Positions 9,175 to 17,517 of a DNA stretch of 64,000 bases are shown in pieces (the first letter of the stretch is position 1; each line of letters opens with the position of its first letter). Both the position numbers and the translations under genes were made by a program. The notes below the pieces were generated by a model. That model was not told the origin of the DNA. It saw nothing but the letters and a program-made list of their open reading frames with translations, and made no database searches. The stretch is taken from NCBI GenBank assembly GCA_022510745.1, contig JAFLSY010000005.1, positions 62,001 through 126,000 on the forward strand, given 5' to 3'. Source of the DNA: Lachnospiraceae bacterium. Lineage in GTDB: Bacteria; Bacillota; Clostridia; Lachnospirales; Lachnospiraceae.

Positions 9175-10137
9175 ATGTCAAGGGATGATTATACTTCGTT
9201 GAATGAAATGTATATTGCTCTTCTGGAGGCAGAGGATTCTTTAAAAAGGGAATTAAAAAGAAATCTTTTTCGCATTTCCGAGATAGATGCATATCTGCAG
9301 CTTCTTCATGATCAGGAGGAGGAAGATTTTAAAGTTTTTTCTCCGCGTAATGTTGAAGAAATTCACAAAGAAAGTATTGCAATTCAAAAAGAAGAAAAAA
9401 GTAAACTGGAGGAAGAAAACAGAAGTTTATATAGCAAAATTAATAAAGTAACAAATTTTGCAAAGGGACTACAGAGGGCCATGGATGCAGATACCTCCTT
9501 TAATAAGTTGGAAATATTGGATATACAGGAAAAAGAGCGTCAGAGAATTGCAAGGGATTTGCATGATACTTCTCTGCAGAATCTTACACATTTGGTACAT
9601 AAAGTGGAACTTGCCTCCATTTATATGGATAGAGATGTGGTTCAGGCAAAGCTGGAGTTGGCCACTCTCAATAAAGGAATAAAAGAAGTCATTGAGGATA
9701 TCAGAAATACTATATTTGATTTACGTCCAATGTCCTTTGATGATTTAGGATTAAAAGAAGCTTTTGATAGATTGTTTACTGTATTAAAAGAGAACAATAA
9801 GACTATTGATTTTGAAACGGATATCGGAACAATTACCTGTGAGAATGAATCGGTGAGAATTACTATTTACAGGATTGTGCAAGAGGCTTGTAGTAATGCC
9901 ATCGAGCATTCCGGAGGAAATAAAATCAAAATACAGATTGCAGAAGAAGATAAATGTTGTAAAATAGTAGTGAAGGATAACGGAAAAGGTTTCACCGCTG
10001 AAGAATTATCTGATAAAGATAATAAAAACTTCGGTGTTGCCATTATGAAGGAAAGGGTCAAATTGTTAGATGGAAAAATCAGTTTTGATTCTGTACTTGG
10101 CGGAGGAACTGAAATCAAGATAGAGATTCCACTTTAG
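9175..10137 (+). CDS. Soluble sensor histidine kinase (NarL/DegS-type)
   Basis: Phosphodonor for the response regulator 18 bp downstream. It has 320 residues and no membrane segment, so the sensed signal is probably cytoplasmic, as with DegS. An N-terminal coiled coil (about 1-115, rich in E/K/L) precedes the HisKA_3 dimerisation box ERQRIARDLHDTSLQ with the phospho-accepting His at residue 130. The ATP-binding domain shows the N box ACSNAIEHSGG, and DNGKGF and FGVAIMKERVKLLDG. The ligand is unknown. Confidence 0.92.
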   Translation: MSRDDYTSLNEMYIALLEAEDSLKRELKRNLFRISEIDAYLQLLHDQEEEDFKVFSPRNVEEIHKESIAIQKEEKSKLEEENRSLYSKINKVTNFAKGLQRAMDADTSFNKLEILDIQEKERQRIARDLHDTSLQNLTHLVHKVELASIYMDRDVVQAKLELATLNKGIKEVIEDIRNTIFDLRPMSFDDLGLKEAFDRLFTVLKENNKTIDFETDIGTITCENESVRITIYRIVQEACSNAIEHSGGNKIKIQIAEEDKCCKIVVKDNGKGFTAEELSDKDNKNFGVAIMKERVKLLDGKISFDSVLGGGTEIKIEIPL

Positions 10138-10155
10138 AGAATAAAGGTGAACACA

Positions 10156-10800
10156 ATGAATAAGATAAAAGTCATGATTGCGGACGACCACGAATTAATT
10201 CGTGAAGGATTGAAACAGTTGTTGGAGTTAGAAGGAGATATTGAAGTTGTCGCTGAAGCAGGGAACGGTGTTGAATGTCTTGAAAAATTAAAAAAAGTAT
10301 ATCCGGATGTACTGCTGTTGGATATTAATATGCCCAAACAAAATGGGATTGAAGTTTTACAAAAAATCCGTGATAGGAATATGAAAATAGGGGTTTTAAT
10401 TCTCACTGTTCATAATGAAGTTGAATATTTGATCAAGGCAGTGGATATAGGAGTAAATGGTTATCTTATGAAAGATTCCACTTCGGAGGAATTAAGGAAA
10501 GCGATTTACTCGGTTATGAAAAAGGAAAACTATATTCAAGCTTCTCTTATTCCTTTGTTAAATTCTCGATTAATAGCAAGAGATATTGATAAAGAGAAGA
10601 TAGAATCCTTAACGAAAAGAGAACTGGAAGTTCTTATTAAGATCGCAAATGGAATGTCCAATAAGGAAATTGCTAATCACTTAAATATTAGTGAGAGAAC
10701 TGTAAAGAATCATATATCCAATATCTTTAAAAAGATAGATGTTTCTGATAGAACACAGGCGGCTGTTTTTGCAATTCGCAACAATCTAATAAAGTTATAG
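10156..10800 (+). CDS. Response regulator, NarL/FixJ family
   Basis: DNA-binding partner of the kinase upstream. The ATG at 10156 is chosen because AAAGGTGA sits 5 nt before it; the GTG at 10147 lies inside that site. There are about 214 residues. The receiver domain has the acidic pair D10/D11, phospho-acceptor D56 in LLLDINMP, the conserved Thr and Lys in LILTVHN and LMKDS. The C-terminal LuxR-type helix-turn-helix has SNKEIANHLNISERTVKNHI. Target genes cannot be told; the parS region follows. Confidence 0.93.
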   Translation: MNKIKVMIADDHELIREGLKQLLELEGDIEVVAEAGNGVECLEKLKKVYPDVLLLDINMPKQNGIEVLQKIRDRNMKIGVLILTVHNEVEYLIKAVDIGVNGYLMKDSTSEELRKAIYSVMKKENYIQASLIPLLNSRLIARDIDKEKIESLTKRELEVLIKIANGMSNKEIANHLNISERTVKNHISNIFKKIDVSDRTQAAVFAIRNNLIKL

Positions 10801-10840
10801 TGGTATTTATTCATTATAATGGATAAGTAGGTTATAGTGA

Positions 10841-10878
10841 ATAGTCTAAAATGTTTCACGTGAAACATTTTAGACTAT
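10841..10878. promoter_or_regulatory. parS: parS site 1 within a 38-bp perfect palindrome
   Basis: The core TGTTTCACGTGAAACA (10852-10867) is the canonical ParB-binding parS. Perfect dyad symmetry extends 11 bp on each side beyond the core. In RNA this would be a long hairpin followed by TGTATTTTT, so it may also stop transcription from the two-component operon. Confidence 0.93.
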
Positions 10879-10900
10879 GTATTTTTAGGACACAAGATAA

Positions 10901-10916
10901 TGTTTCACGTGAAACA
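10901..10916. promoter_or_regulatory. parS: parS site 2
   Basis: A second perfect TGTTTCACGTGAAACA, 49 bp from the first (start to start), without the extended flanking symmetry. It lies about 170 bp upstream of parA. Confidence 0.94.
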
Positions 10917-10945
10917 TTGAAACCCCAGATGTTGATTAGAAATCC

Positions 10946-10984
10946 GTGAAACATTTTATAACCGTGAAACAAAATCGTGAAACA
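10946..10984 (+). repeat. Three parS half-sites upstream of parA
   Basis: GTGAAACA occurs three times in the same orientation, at 10946-10953, 10964-10971 and 10977-10984, spaced 18 and 13 bp. Each equals the right arm of parS. Either degraded full sites or single-arm ParB contacts. Confidence 0.8.
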
Positions 10985-11025
10985 TTAATTTCTATGAAAT
11001 TCATGTAGATAAAGAGAAAATTTAA

Positions 11026-11034
11026 TGATATAAT
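11026..11034 (+). promoter_or_regulatory. Extended -10 promoter of parA-parB
   Basis: TGATATAAT fits the extended -10 pattern TGNTATAAT. No good -35. It is about 50 bp upstream of parA and 40 bp downstream of the last parS half-site. Confidence 0.6.
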
Positions 11035-11084
11035 GACGTAAGAATAGAGGTACGATTTTTATAATCGACAGAATGAGAGGAAAT

Positions 11085-11855
11085 ATGGGTAAAGTAATTG
11101 CAATTGCAAACCAAAAGGGTGGCGTAGGAAAGACCACAACATCTATTAATTTATCAGCTTCTCTTGCAGAAAAAGGAAAGAAGGTATTGGTTATCGATAC
11201 GGACCCTCAGGGAAATACCACCAGTGGTTTCGGTATAGATAAGAACGAACTGGATACTACCATCTATGATCTGATGCTGGGCGAAAGCTCCGTTGAGGAT
11301 TGTATACTGAAGGCTGTTATAAAAAATGTGGACGTACTTCCTTCCAATGTCAATTTGGCCGCTACGGAAATTGAATTGATTGGCGTGGACAAAAAGGAAT
11401 ACATATTAAAGAACGAAGTGGATTGGATCAAGGAAAAATATGATTTTATCATTATTGATTGCCCGCCTTCTCTGAATGCATTGACAATTAATGCACTGAC
11501 GACAGCAGACAGCGTGCTGGTGCCGATTCAGTGTGAGTATTATGCTTTGGAAGGTTTAAGTCAGTTGATACATACAGTAAATCTGGTAAAGGAACGTTTG
11601 AATCCGGAATTGGATATGGAGGGTGTAGTTTTTACCATGTATGATTCCAGAACCAATTTGTCCATGCAAGTAGTAGAAAATGTAAAAAGCCATTTAAAGC
11701 AGACGGTTTATGAGACTATGATTCCTAGAAATATCAGACTTGCAGAGGCACCCAGTTATGGAATGCCGATTCATATGTATGATCCCAAATCGGCGGGTGC
11801 AGAAGCTTATATGAAGCTGGCGGATGAAATTATTAACCACAATAATGTTAAGTAA
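11085..11855 (+). CDS. parA: Chromosome partitioning ATPase ParA/Soj
   Basis: Deviant Walker ATPase that with ParB-parS moves origins apart and, as Soj, can modulate DnaA. The ATG at 11085 is used because GAGAGGA precedes it; the in-frame ATG at 11073 lies before that site. There are 256 residues. The deviant Walker A is KGGVGKTTT, Walker A' is VLVIDTDPQGN, and Walker B is FIIIDCPPSLN. parB follows after 17 bp. Being less than 10 kb from oriC fits a chromosomal rather than plasmid system. Confidence 0.96.
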   Translation: MGKVIAIANQKGGVGKTTTSINLSASLAEKGKKVLVIDTDPQGNTTSGFGIDKNELDTTIYDLMLGESSVEDCILKAVIKNVDVLPSNVNLAATEIELIGVDKKEYILKNEVDWIKEKYDFIIIDCPPSLNALTINALTTADSVLVPIQCEYYALEGLSQLIHTVNLVKERLNPELDMEGVVFTMYDSRTNLSMQVVENVKSHLKQTVYETMIPRNIRLAEAPSYGMPIHMYDPKSAGAEAYMKLADEIINHNNVK

Positions 11856-11872
11856 AAGGAGAAGGGTAGGTT

Positions 11873-12769
11873 ATGGCAGCAAGAGGATTAGGTAAAGGAT
11901 TGGGTAAGGGACTGGACGCTTTGATTCCTCCCGGTGCCGGTGGCGAAAAGGAAGAAAAGCCTGCAGTACAAAAGGAAGCCGGACAGGGCAATGAGGTCAT
12001 GGTAAAGATTACAAGGGTGGAGCCAAACAGAGAGCAGCCCCGAAAGAATTTTGATGAAGATGCGCTGTTGGAGTTATCCGATTCCATTAAGCAATTCGGT
12101 GTGATTCAGCCCATTGTTGTTCAGGATAGAAAAGATCATTATGAAATTATTGCCGGAGAGCGGAGATGGCGCGCTGCAAAGATGGCAGGCTTAAAGGAAG
12201 TTCCCGTTATCATAAAGAACTACACCGAGCAGGAAATTGTAGAAATCTCCCTCATTGAGAATATCCAAAGAGAGGATTTAAATCCTATCGAAGAAGCTCA
12301 AGCTTATAAAAGACTTTTGACGGAGTTCAATTTAAAACAGGATGAAGTGGCGGAGCGTGTATCCAAGAGCAGAACAGCAGTTACCAATTCTATGCGTCTG
12401 TTAAAACTCAGTGAAAACGTACAGGAAATGGTGATTAATGATATGCTGAGTACCGGACATGCCAGAGCGCTTCTGGCGGTTGAGGATCCGGAGGAGCAAT
12501 ATACTCTTGCACAGAAGGTGTTCGATGAGAAACTGAGTGTGCGGGAAGTAGAAAAATTGGTAAAGAATCTGCACAAACCGGCAAAGCCTAAAAAACTGGA
12601 CGACAAGGCATTGGAGTTGATCTACAAGGATATTGAAGAGAAACTGAAGCAGGCACTGAGCACGAAGGTCGAAGTATCTTCCAAAGGTGAGGGCGCTGGT
12701 AAAATTGAAATTGAATTTTACAGTCATTCCGATTTGGACAGGCTGATGGACATCTTAACAAAACAGTAA
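11873..12769 (+). CDS. parB: Chromosome partitioning CTPase/DNA clamp ParB
   Basis: Binds parS, then spreads as a CTP-dependent clamp. It has 298 residues. The N-terminus RGLGKGLGKGLDALIP is the ParA-stimulating region. The CTP-binding core has EIIAGERRWRAAKMAGL and the ENIQREDLNPIEEAQAY box. The helix-turn-helix includes DEVAERVSKSRTAVTNSMRL, and the C-terminal dimerisation domain ends the protein. A strong AAGGAGAAGG site is present. Its targets are the parS sites at 10841-10984. Confidence 0.96.
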   Translation: MAARGLGKGLGKGLDALIPPGAGGEKEEKPAVQKEAGQGNEVMVKITRVEPNREQPRKNFDEDALLELSDSIKQFGVIQPIVVQDRKDHYEIIAGERRWRAAKMAGLKEVPVIIKNYTEQEIVEISLIENIQREDLNPIEEAQAYKRLLTEFNLKQDEVAERVSKSRTAVTNSMRLLKLSENVQEMVINDMLSTGHARALLAVEDPEEQYTLAQKVFDEKLSVREVEKLVKNLHKPAKPKKLDDKALELIYKDIEEKLKQALSTKVEVSSKGEGAGKIEIEFYSHSDLDRLMDILTKQ

Positions 12770-12785
12770 AGGCAAAGGTGATATT

Positions 12786-13292
12786 GTGAGTGAAGTTTTT
12801 CATAGTATGGGACTGGACGGATTGGATATCGGATATCTGTTTATTGGCATAATTGCAATTATTTTGATTTTGATCATAGTATTGGCGGTACAGATAAGAA
12901 AGACCAGTCTGCTGAAAAAAAGACTGGATAAGTTTGTTCTGGGAAAAGACGGAAAAAGTCTGGAGAAGGATATTATCGGATTGTATGAGGATAATAAATT
13001 CTTAAAGATCAGTGTGGACAAAAACAAAAAAGATATCCGAACCCTATATAAAAATATGGAAAAAACCTTCCAGAAGATCGGAATCGTAAAGTATGACGCT
13101 TTTAAACAAATGGGAGGAAAGCTCAGCTTTTCTCTGGCGCTGTTAGATGAAAACAACGACGGGTTCATTTTAAATTCCGTACACAGTACGGATGGCTGCT
13201 ATAGCTATACCAAGGAAATCAAAGACGGTATATGTGATATTTCTCTGGGTGAAGAAGAGCAGGAAGCGCTTTCTATCGCAATGGGTGAATAG
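12786..13292 (+). CDS. DUF4446 family membrane-anchored protein
   Basis: 168 residues with a GTG start after AAAGGTGAT. A single N-terminal membrane helix (IGYLFIGIIAIILILIIVLAVQI, about 18-38) is followed by a basic coiled-coil segment and a C-terminal soluble domain with KYDAFKQMGGKLSFSLALLDENNDGFILNS, the DUF4446 signature. Function unknown. Genes of this family often lie next to parB, as here, which suggests a link to chromosome or cell-cycle organisation by association only. Confidence 0.88.
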   Translation: MSEVFHSMGLDGLDIGYLFIGIIAIILILIIVLAVQIRKTSLLKKRLDKFVLGKDGKSLEKDIIGLYEDNKFLKISVDKNKKDIRTLYKNMEKTFQKIGIVKYDAFKQMGGKLSFSLALLDENNDGFILNSVHSTDGCYSYTKEIKDGICDISLGEEEQEALSIAMGE

Positions 13293-13332
13293 GCACAGGC
13301 ATTTCAGTTACCGAAAAGGACAGGGAATCAAA

Positions 13333-14385
13333 ATGCGCAGTAAGACATTAGATGAGTTGGAAGGATATGAGATTTTAGCAAAACCCATCATGGCGGAGGA
13401 TTTTTGTATCGTCCTTCCCGAAGGTGCGGTCTTAAAACCCGGTTATATCAAGAAACTGCGTGAACTGGAGATTCAGAAGGTATATATTAAAGAAGATACA
13501 GAAGAAGAGAGCGTCCTGATCCTAAAGACCGAAATGGAAAACGCGGTCAAGGAAAAGATAAAAGAGATTTTGGGGCACCACACCTATCAGCATAATGCAG
13601 AACTGATGGAGTTATGTGAAACAGCGGATAATATTATCGTCAGTATTGTTCAGGAGGATGAGGTTGCGGAGCAGGTATTCGATGTAAAGGAAAGAAGCGC
13701 TGATATCTATGAGCATTCCTTAAGCATCTGCACCTTGGCGGTACTGACTGCCCTTAAGATGAATATGCCGCAAAACATCGTCCATGATATTGGCGTAGGC
13801 TGTCTGCTCCATGATATTGGATTGAGATATCTTGCCATGGAATATACCGATGAAAATCTTTCCACCTTATCGGAAGAGGATATGGGCGAGTACAAAAAGC
13901 ATCCGGTATACGGTTACTCCGCACTGAAGGATGAGACTTGGATTTCCGACGTCAGTAAAAGTATCATTCTCTATCATCATGAAAGGCTTGACGGCTCGGG
14001 ATATCCGCTGCGGGCTTCTTCCTTAACAGAAGCCATTCAGATTGTAGCGGTATGTGATACCTTTGATGAAATGATCTGCGGCATTGGCTGCGACAGGGTA
14101 AAAGTACATGAAGCGGTTGAGTATTTAAAAACCTTTAAAAATTTGAAATTTGGTGCTACAATAGTAGATACCTTTTTAAAGTTTATTGCTGTCTATCCCA
14201 CCGGCAGCAGGGTGCTTACCAACGAGGGCGAGGAAGGAATCGTTATTCGACAGAACAAGGAATTCCCGGACCGGCCGGTTATCCGGATCATAACGGACAA
14301 GAACGGCAGGAAGATAGCGCAGGATTTATTAAAGGATTTGATAAAAATACATCATGTTTTTATAGAGAAAACATTGGATGATTAA
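13333..14385 (+). CDS. HD-GYP domain protein
   Basis: Predicted HD-superfamily phosphohydrolase, possibly acting on cyclic di-GMP. The start at ATG 13333 is chosen because AAAGGACAGGG precedes it; the open frame upstream of it overlaps DUF4446. There are 350 residues. An N-terminal DUF3391-like segment precedes the HD-GYP core, with LLHDIG (HD pair), HPVYGY, HHERLDGSGYP (a full GYP motif) and VAVCDTFDEM. No membrane segment or receiver domain. The substrate is inferred from family knowledge. Confidence 0.9.
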   Translation: MRSKTLDELEGYEILAKPIMAEDFCIVLPEGAVLKPGYIKKLRELEIQKVYIKEDTEEESVLILKTEMENAVKEKIKEILGHHTYQHNAELMELCETADNIIVSIVQEDEVAEQVFDVKERSADIYEHSLSICTLAVLTALKMNMPQNIVHDIGVGCLLHDIGLRYLAMEYTDENLSTLSEEDMGEYKKHPVYGYSALKDETWISDVSKSIILYHHERLDGSGYPLRASSLTEAIQIVAVCDTFDEMICGIGCDRVKVHEAVEYLKTFKNLKFGATIVDTFLKFIAVYPTGSRVLTNEGEEGIVIRQNKEFPDRPVIRIITDKNGRKIAQDLLKDLIKIHHVFIEKTLDD

Positions 14386-14399
14386 GGAGGCGTCTACTT

Positions 14400-15677
14400 A
14401 TGATAGACATCAAGTTTTTAAGAGAAAACCCGGAAGCGGTAAAAGAAAATATCAGAAAAAAATTTCAGGATGACAAGCTGCCCCTGGTGGATGAAGTGAT
14501 CGCACTGGATGCGGAAAGCCGGAAAACCAAACAGGAAGCGGATGAACTTAGAGCCAATAAAAACAAGATTTCTAAAGAGATCGGCGCTCTGATGGCGCAG
14601 GGTAAAAAGGATGAGGCAGAGGCAAAGAAAGCTGAAGTTGCCGCTCAGTCCAAACGCCTGGCTGAGCTGGAAGAAAAAGAGCCTGAGTACCAGAAGAAGA
14701 TCACCAATATTATGATGAAGATTCCTCAGATCATTGACGAGTCCGTTCCGATTGGAAAGGATGATAGTGAGAACGTGGAAATTACCAGATACGGCGAGCC
14801 CACGGTTCCCGATTTCGAGGTACCCTATCATGCAGATATCTTAGAGAAAATAAGCGGCCTTGATAAGGAAAGCGCAGGCCGGACCAGCGGTAACGGATTC
14901 TATTATCTAATGGGCGATGCGGCCAGAATTCATTCCGCCATGATCAGCTACGCCAGAGACTTTATGATCGACAAGGGATTTACCTACTGCATTCCGCCCT
15001 TTATGATCCGCAGCAGTGTCGTAAACGGCGTTATGAGTTTTGCTGAGATGGAAGCTATGATGTACAAAATAGAGGGCGAAGATCTGTTTCTCATCGGAAC
15101 CTCCGAGCATTCCATGATCGGGAAGTTCAAGGGACAGATTGTAAATGAAGCCGCCCTGCCCATCACCATGACCTCCTATTCTCCTTGTTTTAGAAAGGAA
15201 GTAGGTTCCCATGGTATAGAGGAGAGAGGCGTGTACCGGGTACATCAGTTTGAAAAGCAGGAAATGGTTGTGTTATGTAAACCGGAAGATTCCATGGAAT
15301 GGTACAATAAGATGTGGAACTATACCGTAGAATTCTTCAGAAATCTTAATATTCCCGTGCGTACTTTAGAATGCTGCAGCGGTGACCTGGCCGATCTGAA
15401 AGTGAAATCCTGCGATGTAGAAGCATGGAGTCCCAGACAGAAGAAATACTTTGAAGTCGGCTCCTGCTCCACTTTAGGTGATGCGCAGGCAAGGCGACTT
15501 GGTATTCGTACAAAAGGGGAAAATGGTACTTACTTTGTGCATACCTTAAATAATACCGTACTTGCAAGCCCCAGAGGTCTGATCGCCTTTTTGGAGAATA
15601 ATGTGGGTGAGGATGGCAGTGTCAATATTCCCGAAGCACTGCGTCCGTACATGGGCGGTAAAGAAAAGATCGGCTGA
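14400..15677 (+). CDS. serS: Seryl-tRNA synthetase
   Basis: Class II synthetase charging tRNA-Ser. It has 425 residues, the usual length. The N-terminal antiparallel coiled coil (about 30-100) reaches the tRNA variable arm. Class II motif 2 is SPCFRKEVGSHGIEERGVYRVHQF (residues about 260-283), and motif 3 is NNTVLASPRGLIAFLENN. A strong GGAGGCG site lies upstream. Only 14 bp separate it from the HD-GYP gene, so there is no room for a T-box leader and it is read from upstream. Confidence 0.97.
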   Translation: MIDIKFLRENPEAVKENIRKKFQDDKLPLVDEVIALDAESRKTKQEADELRANKNKISKEIGALMAQGKKDEAEAKKAEVAAQSKRLAELEEKEPEYQKKITNIMMKIPQIIDESVPIGKDDSENVEITRYGEPTVPDFEVPYHADILEKISGLDKESAGRTSGNGFYYLMGDAARIHSAMISYARDFMIDKGFTYCIPPFMIRSSVVNGVMSFAEMEAMMYKIEGEDLFLIGTSEHSMIGKFKGQIVNEAALPITMTSYSPCFRKEVGSHGIEERGVYRVHQFEKQEMVVLCKPEDSMEWYNKMWNYTVEFFRNLNIPVRTLECCSGDLADLKVKSCDVEAWSPRQKKYFEVGSCSTLGDAQARRLGIRTKGENGTYFVHTLNNTVLASPRGLIAFLENNVGEDGSVNIPEALRPYMGGKEKIG

Positions 15678-15742
15678 GCATCAGCCACATAGCCTCATAT
15701 CCGATTATATCGGAAAATCTAAAAAGAAAGAAGGTGAAATCC

Positions 15743-16630
15743 TTGCATAAATATTTAAGAGCTATCGGCTTCAGCAAATTTGAAACCAGAAAAGAACTAA
15801 AGGCGCTTCTGACCGAGGTAGTGATAAACGCTACTTCACGGGCATACACCACGGGACAGGATGATGTTATGCTGGGCGAATTTTGTAAGGATTTTGCCGA
15901 GAATATGGGAATAGCCGTCTGCGGCGAATTCGATGAGGAGAACGACGATAAATTTATCTACGACTACTATTATCCCTATCTGCGAGGTACCGGCATCACC
16001 ACTACGGAGGATGTATCTGTAGAGCGCCATGCGGAAAAAGAATCCTATGCCGGCGTATGCGATGACGTGAAGGTAGGTGTTTCCCTTATCTTTTATCTGC
16101 AGAATCGGATTCCCTATGTGAAGGCTCAGGCGCAGGGACGGCTTCCCATCAGGGGAACCACGCTGACGTTGTCCGCGCTTTCCCTCAAGGGTAATATCAT
16201 GCTGCCCATCAAAAAAGATGAGTATCAGAAGAAAAAAAGCCAAAAAGAGTCCCGCAACCGGAGTAACCTCATTGCCGCGGCACGCAGGGGGGACGAAGAA
16301 GCTATCGAAACACTGACGCTGGAAGATATGGATATGTATACCCTGATTTCCAGGAAGATTCAGAAAGAGGATGTTTTCAGTCTGGTGGATACCTACTGCA
16401 TGCCCTACGGTGTGGAATGCGATCAGTATTCCATTCTGGGAGAGATCATGGAGTGCAGAACGATCAAAAACAGTCTGACCGGTGAAGAGATTTATCATAT
16501 GAGCATCTACTGCAACGAACTGACTTTTGACCTCTGCATCAATACCAAAGACCTTTACGGAGAGCCTCAGGTGGGCAGGAGATTCAAGGGAATCATCTGG
16601 CTTCAGGGATTTATTAATTTCCCGGAATAG
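15743..16630 (+). CDS. DUF3881 family protein
   Basis: About 295 residues, function unknown. The start is taken as TTG 15743 (MHKYLRAIGFSKF) because AAGAAGGTG sits 6 nt before it; a GTG at 15734 overlaps that site. Recognisable features are the N-terminal HKYLRAIGFS, a central KVGVSLIFYLQNRI segment and a C-terminal region with GEIMECRTIKNSLTGEEIYHM. No signal or membrane segment. I associate the family mainly with Lachnospiraceae and their relatives. Confidence 0.85.
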   Translation: MHKYLRAIGFSKFETRKELKALLTEVVINATSRAYTTGQDDVMLGEFCKDFAENMGIAVCGEFDEENDDKFIYDYYYPYLRGTGITTTEDVSVERHAEKESYAGVCDDVKVGVSLIFYLQNRIPYVKAQAQGRLPIRGTTLTLSALSLKGNIMLPIKKDEYQKKKSQKESRNRSNLIAAARRGDEEAIETLTLEDMDMYTLISRKIQKEDVFSLVDTYCMPYGVECDQYSILGEIMECRTIKNSLTGEEIYHMSIYCNELTFDLCINTKDLYGEPQVGRRFKGIIWLQGFINFPE

Positions 16631-16631
16631 A

Positions 16632-16660
16632 TTGACGGTAATTTAAAATTTTGCTATAAT
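16632..16660 (+). promoter_or_regulatory. Promoter of tRNA-Arg
   Basis: -35 TTGACG (16632-16637), 17-bp spacer, perfect -10 TATAAT (16655-16660), 14 bp before the tRNA. Confidence 0.85.
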
Positions 16661-16674
16661 TTCATTTTGTAAAT

Positions 16675-16748
16675 GTCTCCGTAGCTCAGCAGGATAGAGC
16701 GTTCGCCTCCTAAGCGAAAGGCCGGGTGTTCGAATCACCTCGGGGACG
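16675..16748 (+). tRNA. tRNA-Arg (anticodon CCT)
   Basis: Full cloverleaf: acceptor GTCTCCG/CGGGGAC with one G-U pair, D arm AGCTCAGCAGGATAGAGC, anticodon stem TTCGC/GCGAA with loop CTCCTAA giving anticodon CCT, T arm GGGTGTTCGAATCACC, discriminator G. CCA is not encoded. Confidence 0.96.
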
Positions 16749-16752
16749 GTAA

Positions 16753-16798
16753 AATACGCTGTAAGCCTTTGAATCGAAAGGTTTGCAGCGTATTTTTT
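16753..16798 (+). terminator. Terminator of tRNA-Arg
   Basis: Long stem (about 18 bp, two G-U pairs) with arms starting AATACGCTG and ending CAGCGTATT, 6-nt loop, then T-run. Confidence 0.9.
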
Positions 16799-17010
16799 AC
16801 TCACCAAGTATTTATTTATCATTACCGTTCAAACAACGAAAATAATACAGAAGCCGCCCGGATATTCTTTTCCATACTGACAGGCATTTTTTAATATATA
16901 TCATCAAAATTCACAATCGGTAATCTTTAGGATAACATGGCGATAGATTGCTGGTTTAGATTAATAATCCGAGTAAATTATCCGAAGAATAAATAAAGGG
17001 AGAAATCATC

Positions 17011-17376
17011 ATGGAAAAAAGAATTTTAGCTTATAGAAAATATATGGATGAGCTGATAAAGCGACTGAAAGAGGGGGAGAGCGTGCCGGGGGAGGTAGAG
17101 CGACTGAAAAAAGAACATCTGACACAAGTGTCGTTCTTCCAGCATGAGCGGCTGGTACATCTGATCGTCACCGTAACCTTTGCAATTTTAGAAATGTTAG
17201 CAATTTTTTTATTCCTGCTTTGCCCGGGCATCGCAGTGTTCTGTCTAGTGCTCATTATACTAGTTCTATTGGTACCTTACATCCGACACTACTACATATT
17301 GGAGAATGAGGTGCAAAAGATGTATAGACAATATGACGAGTTGTGCGCAATACAGAAAAGAAAAGCATTTTTTTAA
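17011..17376 (+). CDS. Small two-helix membrane protein, unknown function
   Basis: 121 residues. An AAAGGGAG site precedes the ATG. A charged N-terminal cytoplasmic helix (1-45) is followed by two hydrophobic segments (about 50-70 and 72-92, VTVTFAILEMLAIFLFLLC and GIAVFCLVLIILVLLVPYI) and a charged tail ending CAIQKRKAFF. I do not recognise a family. It lies 141 bp upstream of the giant surface protein on the same strand, so a link to its export or anchoring is possible but unsupported. Confidence 0.75.
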   Translation: MEKRILAYRKYMDELIKRLKEGESVPGEVERLKKEHLTQVSFFQHERLVHLIVTVTFAILEMLAIFLFLLCPGIAVFCLVLIILVLLVPYIRHYYILENEVQKMYRQYDELCAIQKRKAFF

Positions 17377-17418
17377 TAAAAAAGTCACATTTTTTTGCCC
17401 TTTTTTCCTAAAGAAGTG

Positions 17419-17448
17419 TTGCAAAATATACAAAAAGTGTATTATATT
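17419..17448 (+). promoter_or_regulatory. Possible promoter of the giant surface protein gene
   Basis: TTGCAA (17419-17424), 18-bp spacer, TATATT (17443-17448), 69 bp before the start codon. Modest match. Confidence 0.4.
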
Positions 17449-17517
17449 AATAATAGGAGTAATATCGGCCTTAGTCCGTGTTAATATAGGGAGATTCATA
17501 TAAGAGGGGTATCGTGT

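Noticed and set aside
13192..13332. 47-codon upstream extension of the HD-GYP gene
   Set aside because: It overlaps the DUF4446 gene in another frame, has no ribosome site at its start, and the AAAGGACAGGG site fits ATG 13333.
14386..14399. Possible T-box leader before serS
   Set aside because: Only 14 bp separate it from the upstream gene; no space for a T-box or terminator.
15836..16498. 220-codon open frame on the minus strand opposite DUF3881
   Set aside because: Low-complexity shadow of a well-supported plus-strand gene, with no start signal.
16799..17010. Minus-strand 21-codon open frame (near 16840-16895) in the gap after tRNA-Arg
   Set aside because: Too short, without a good ribosome site; nothing else convincing in this gap.
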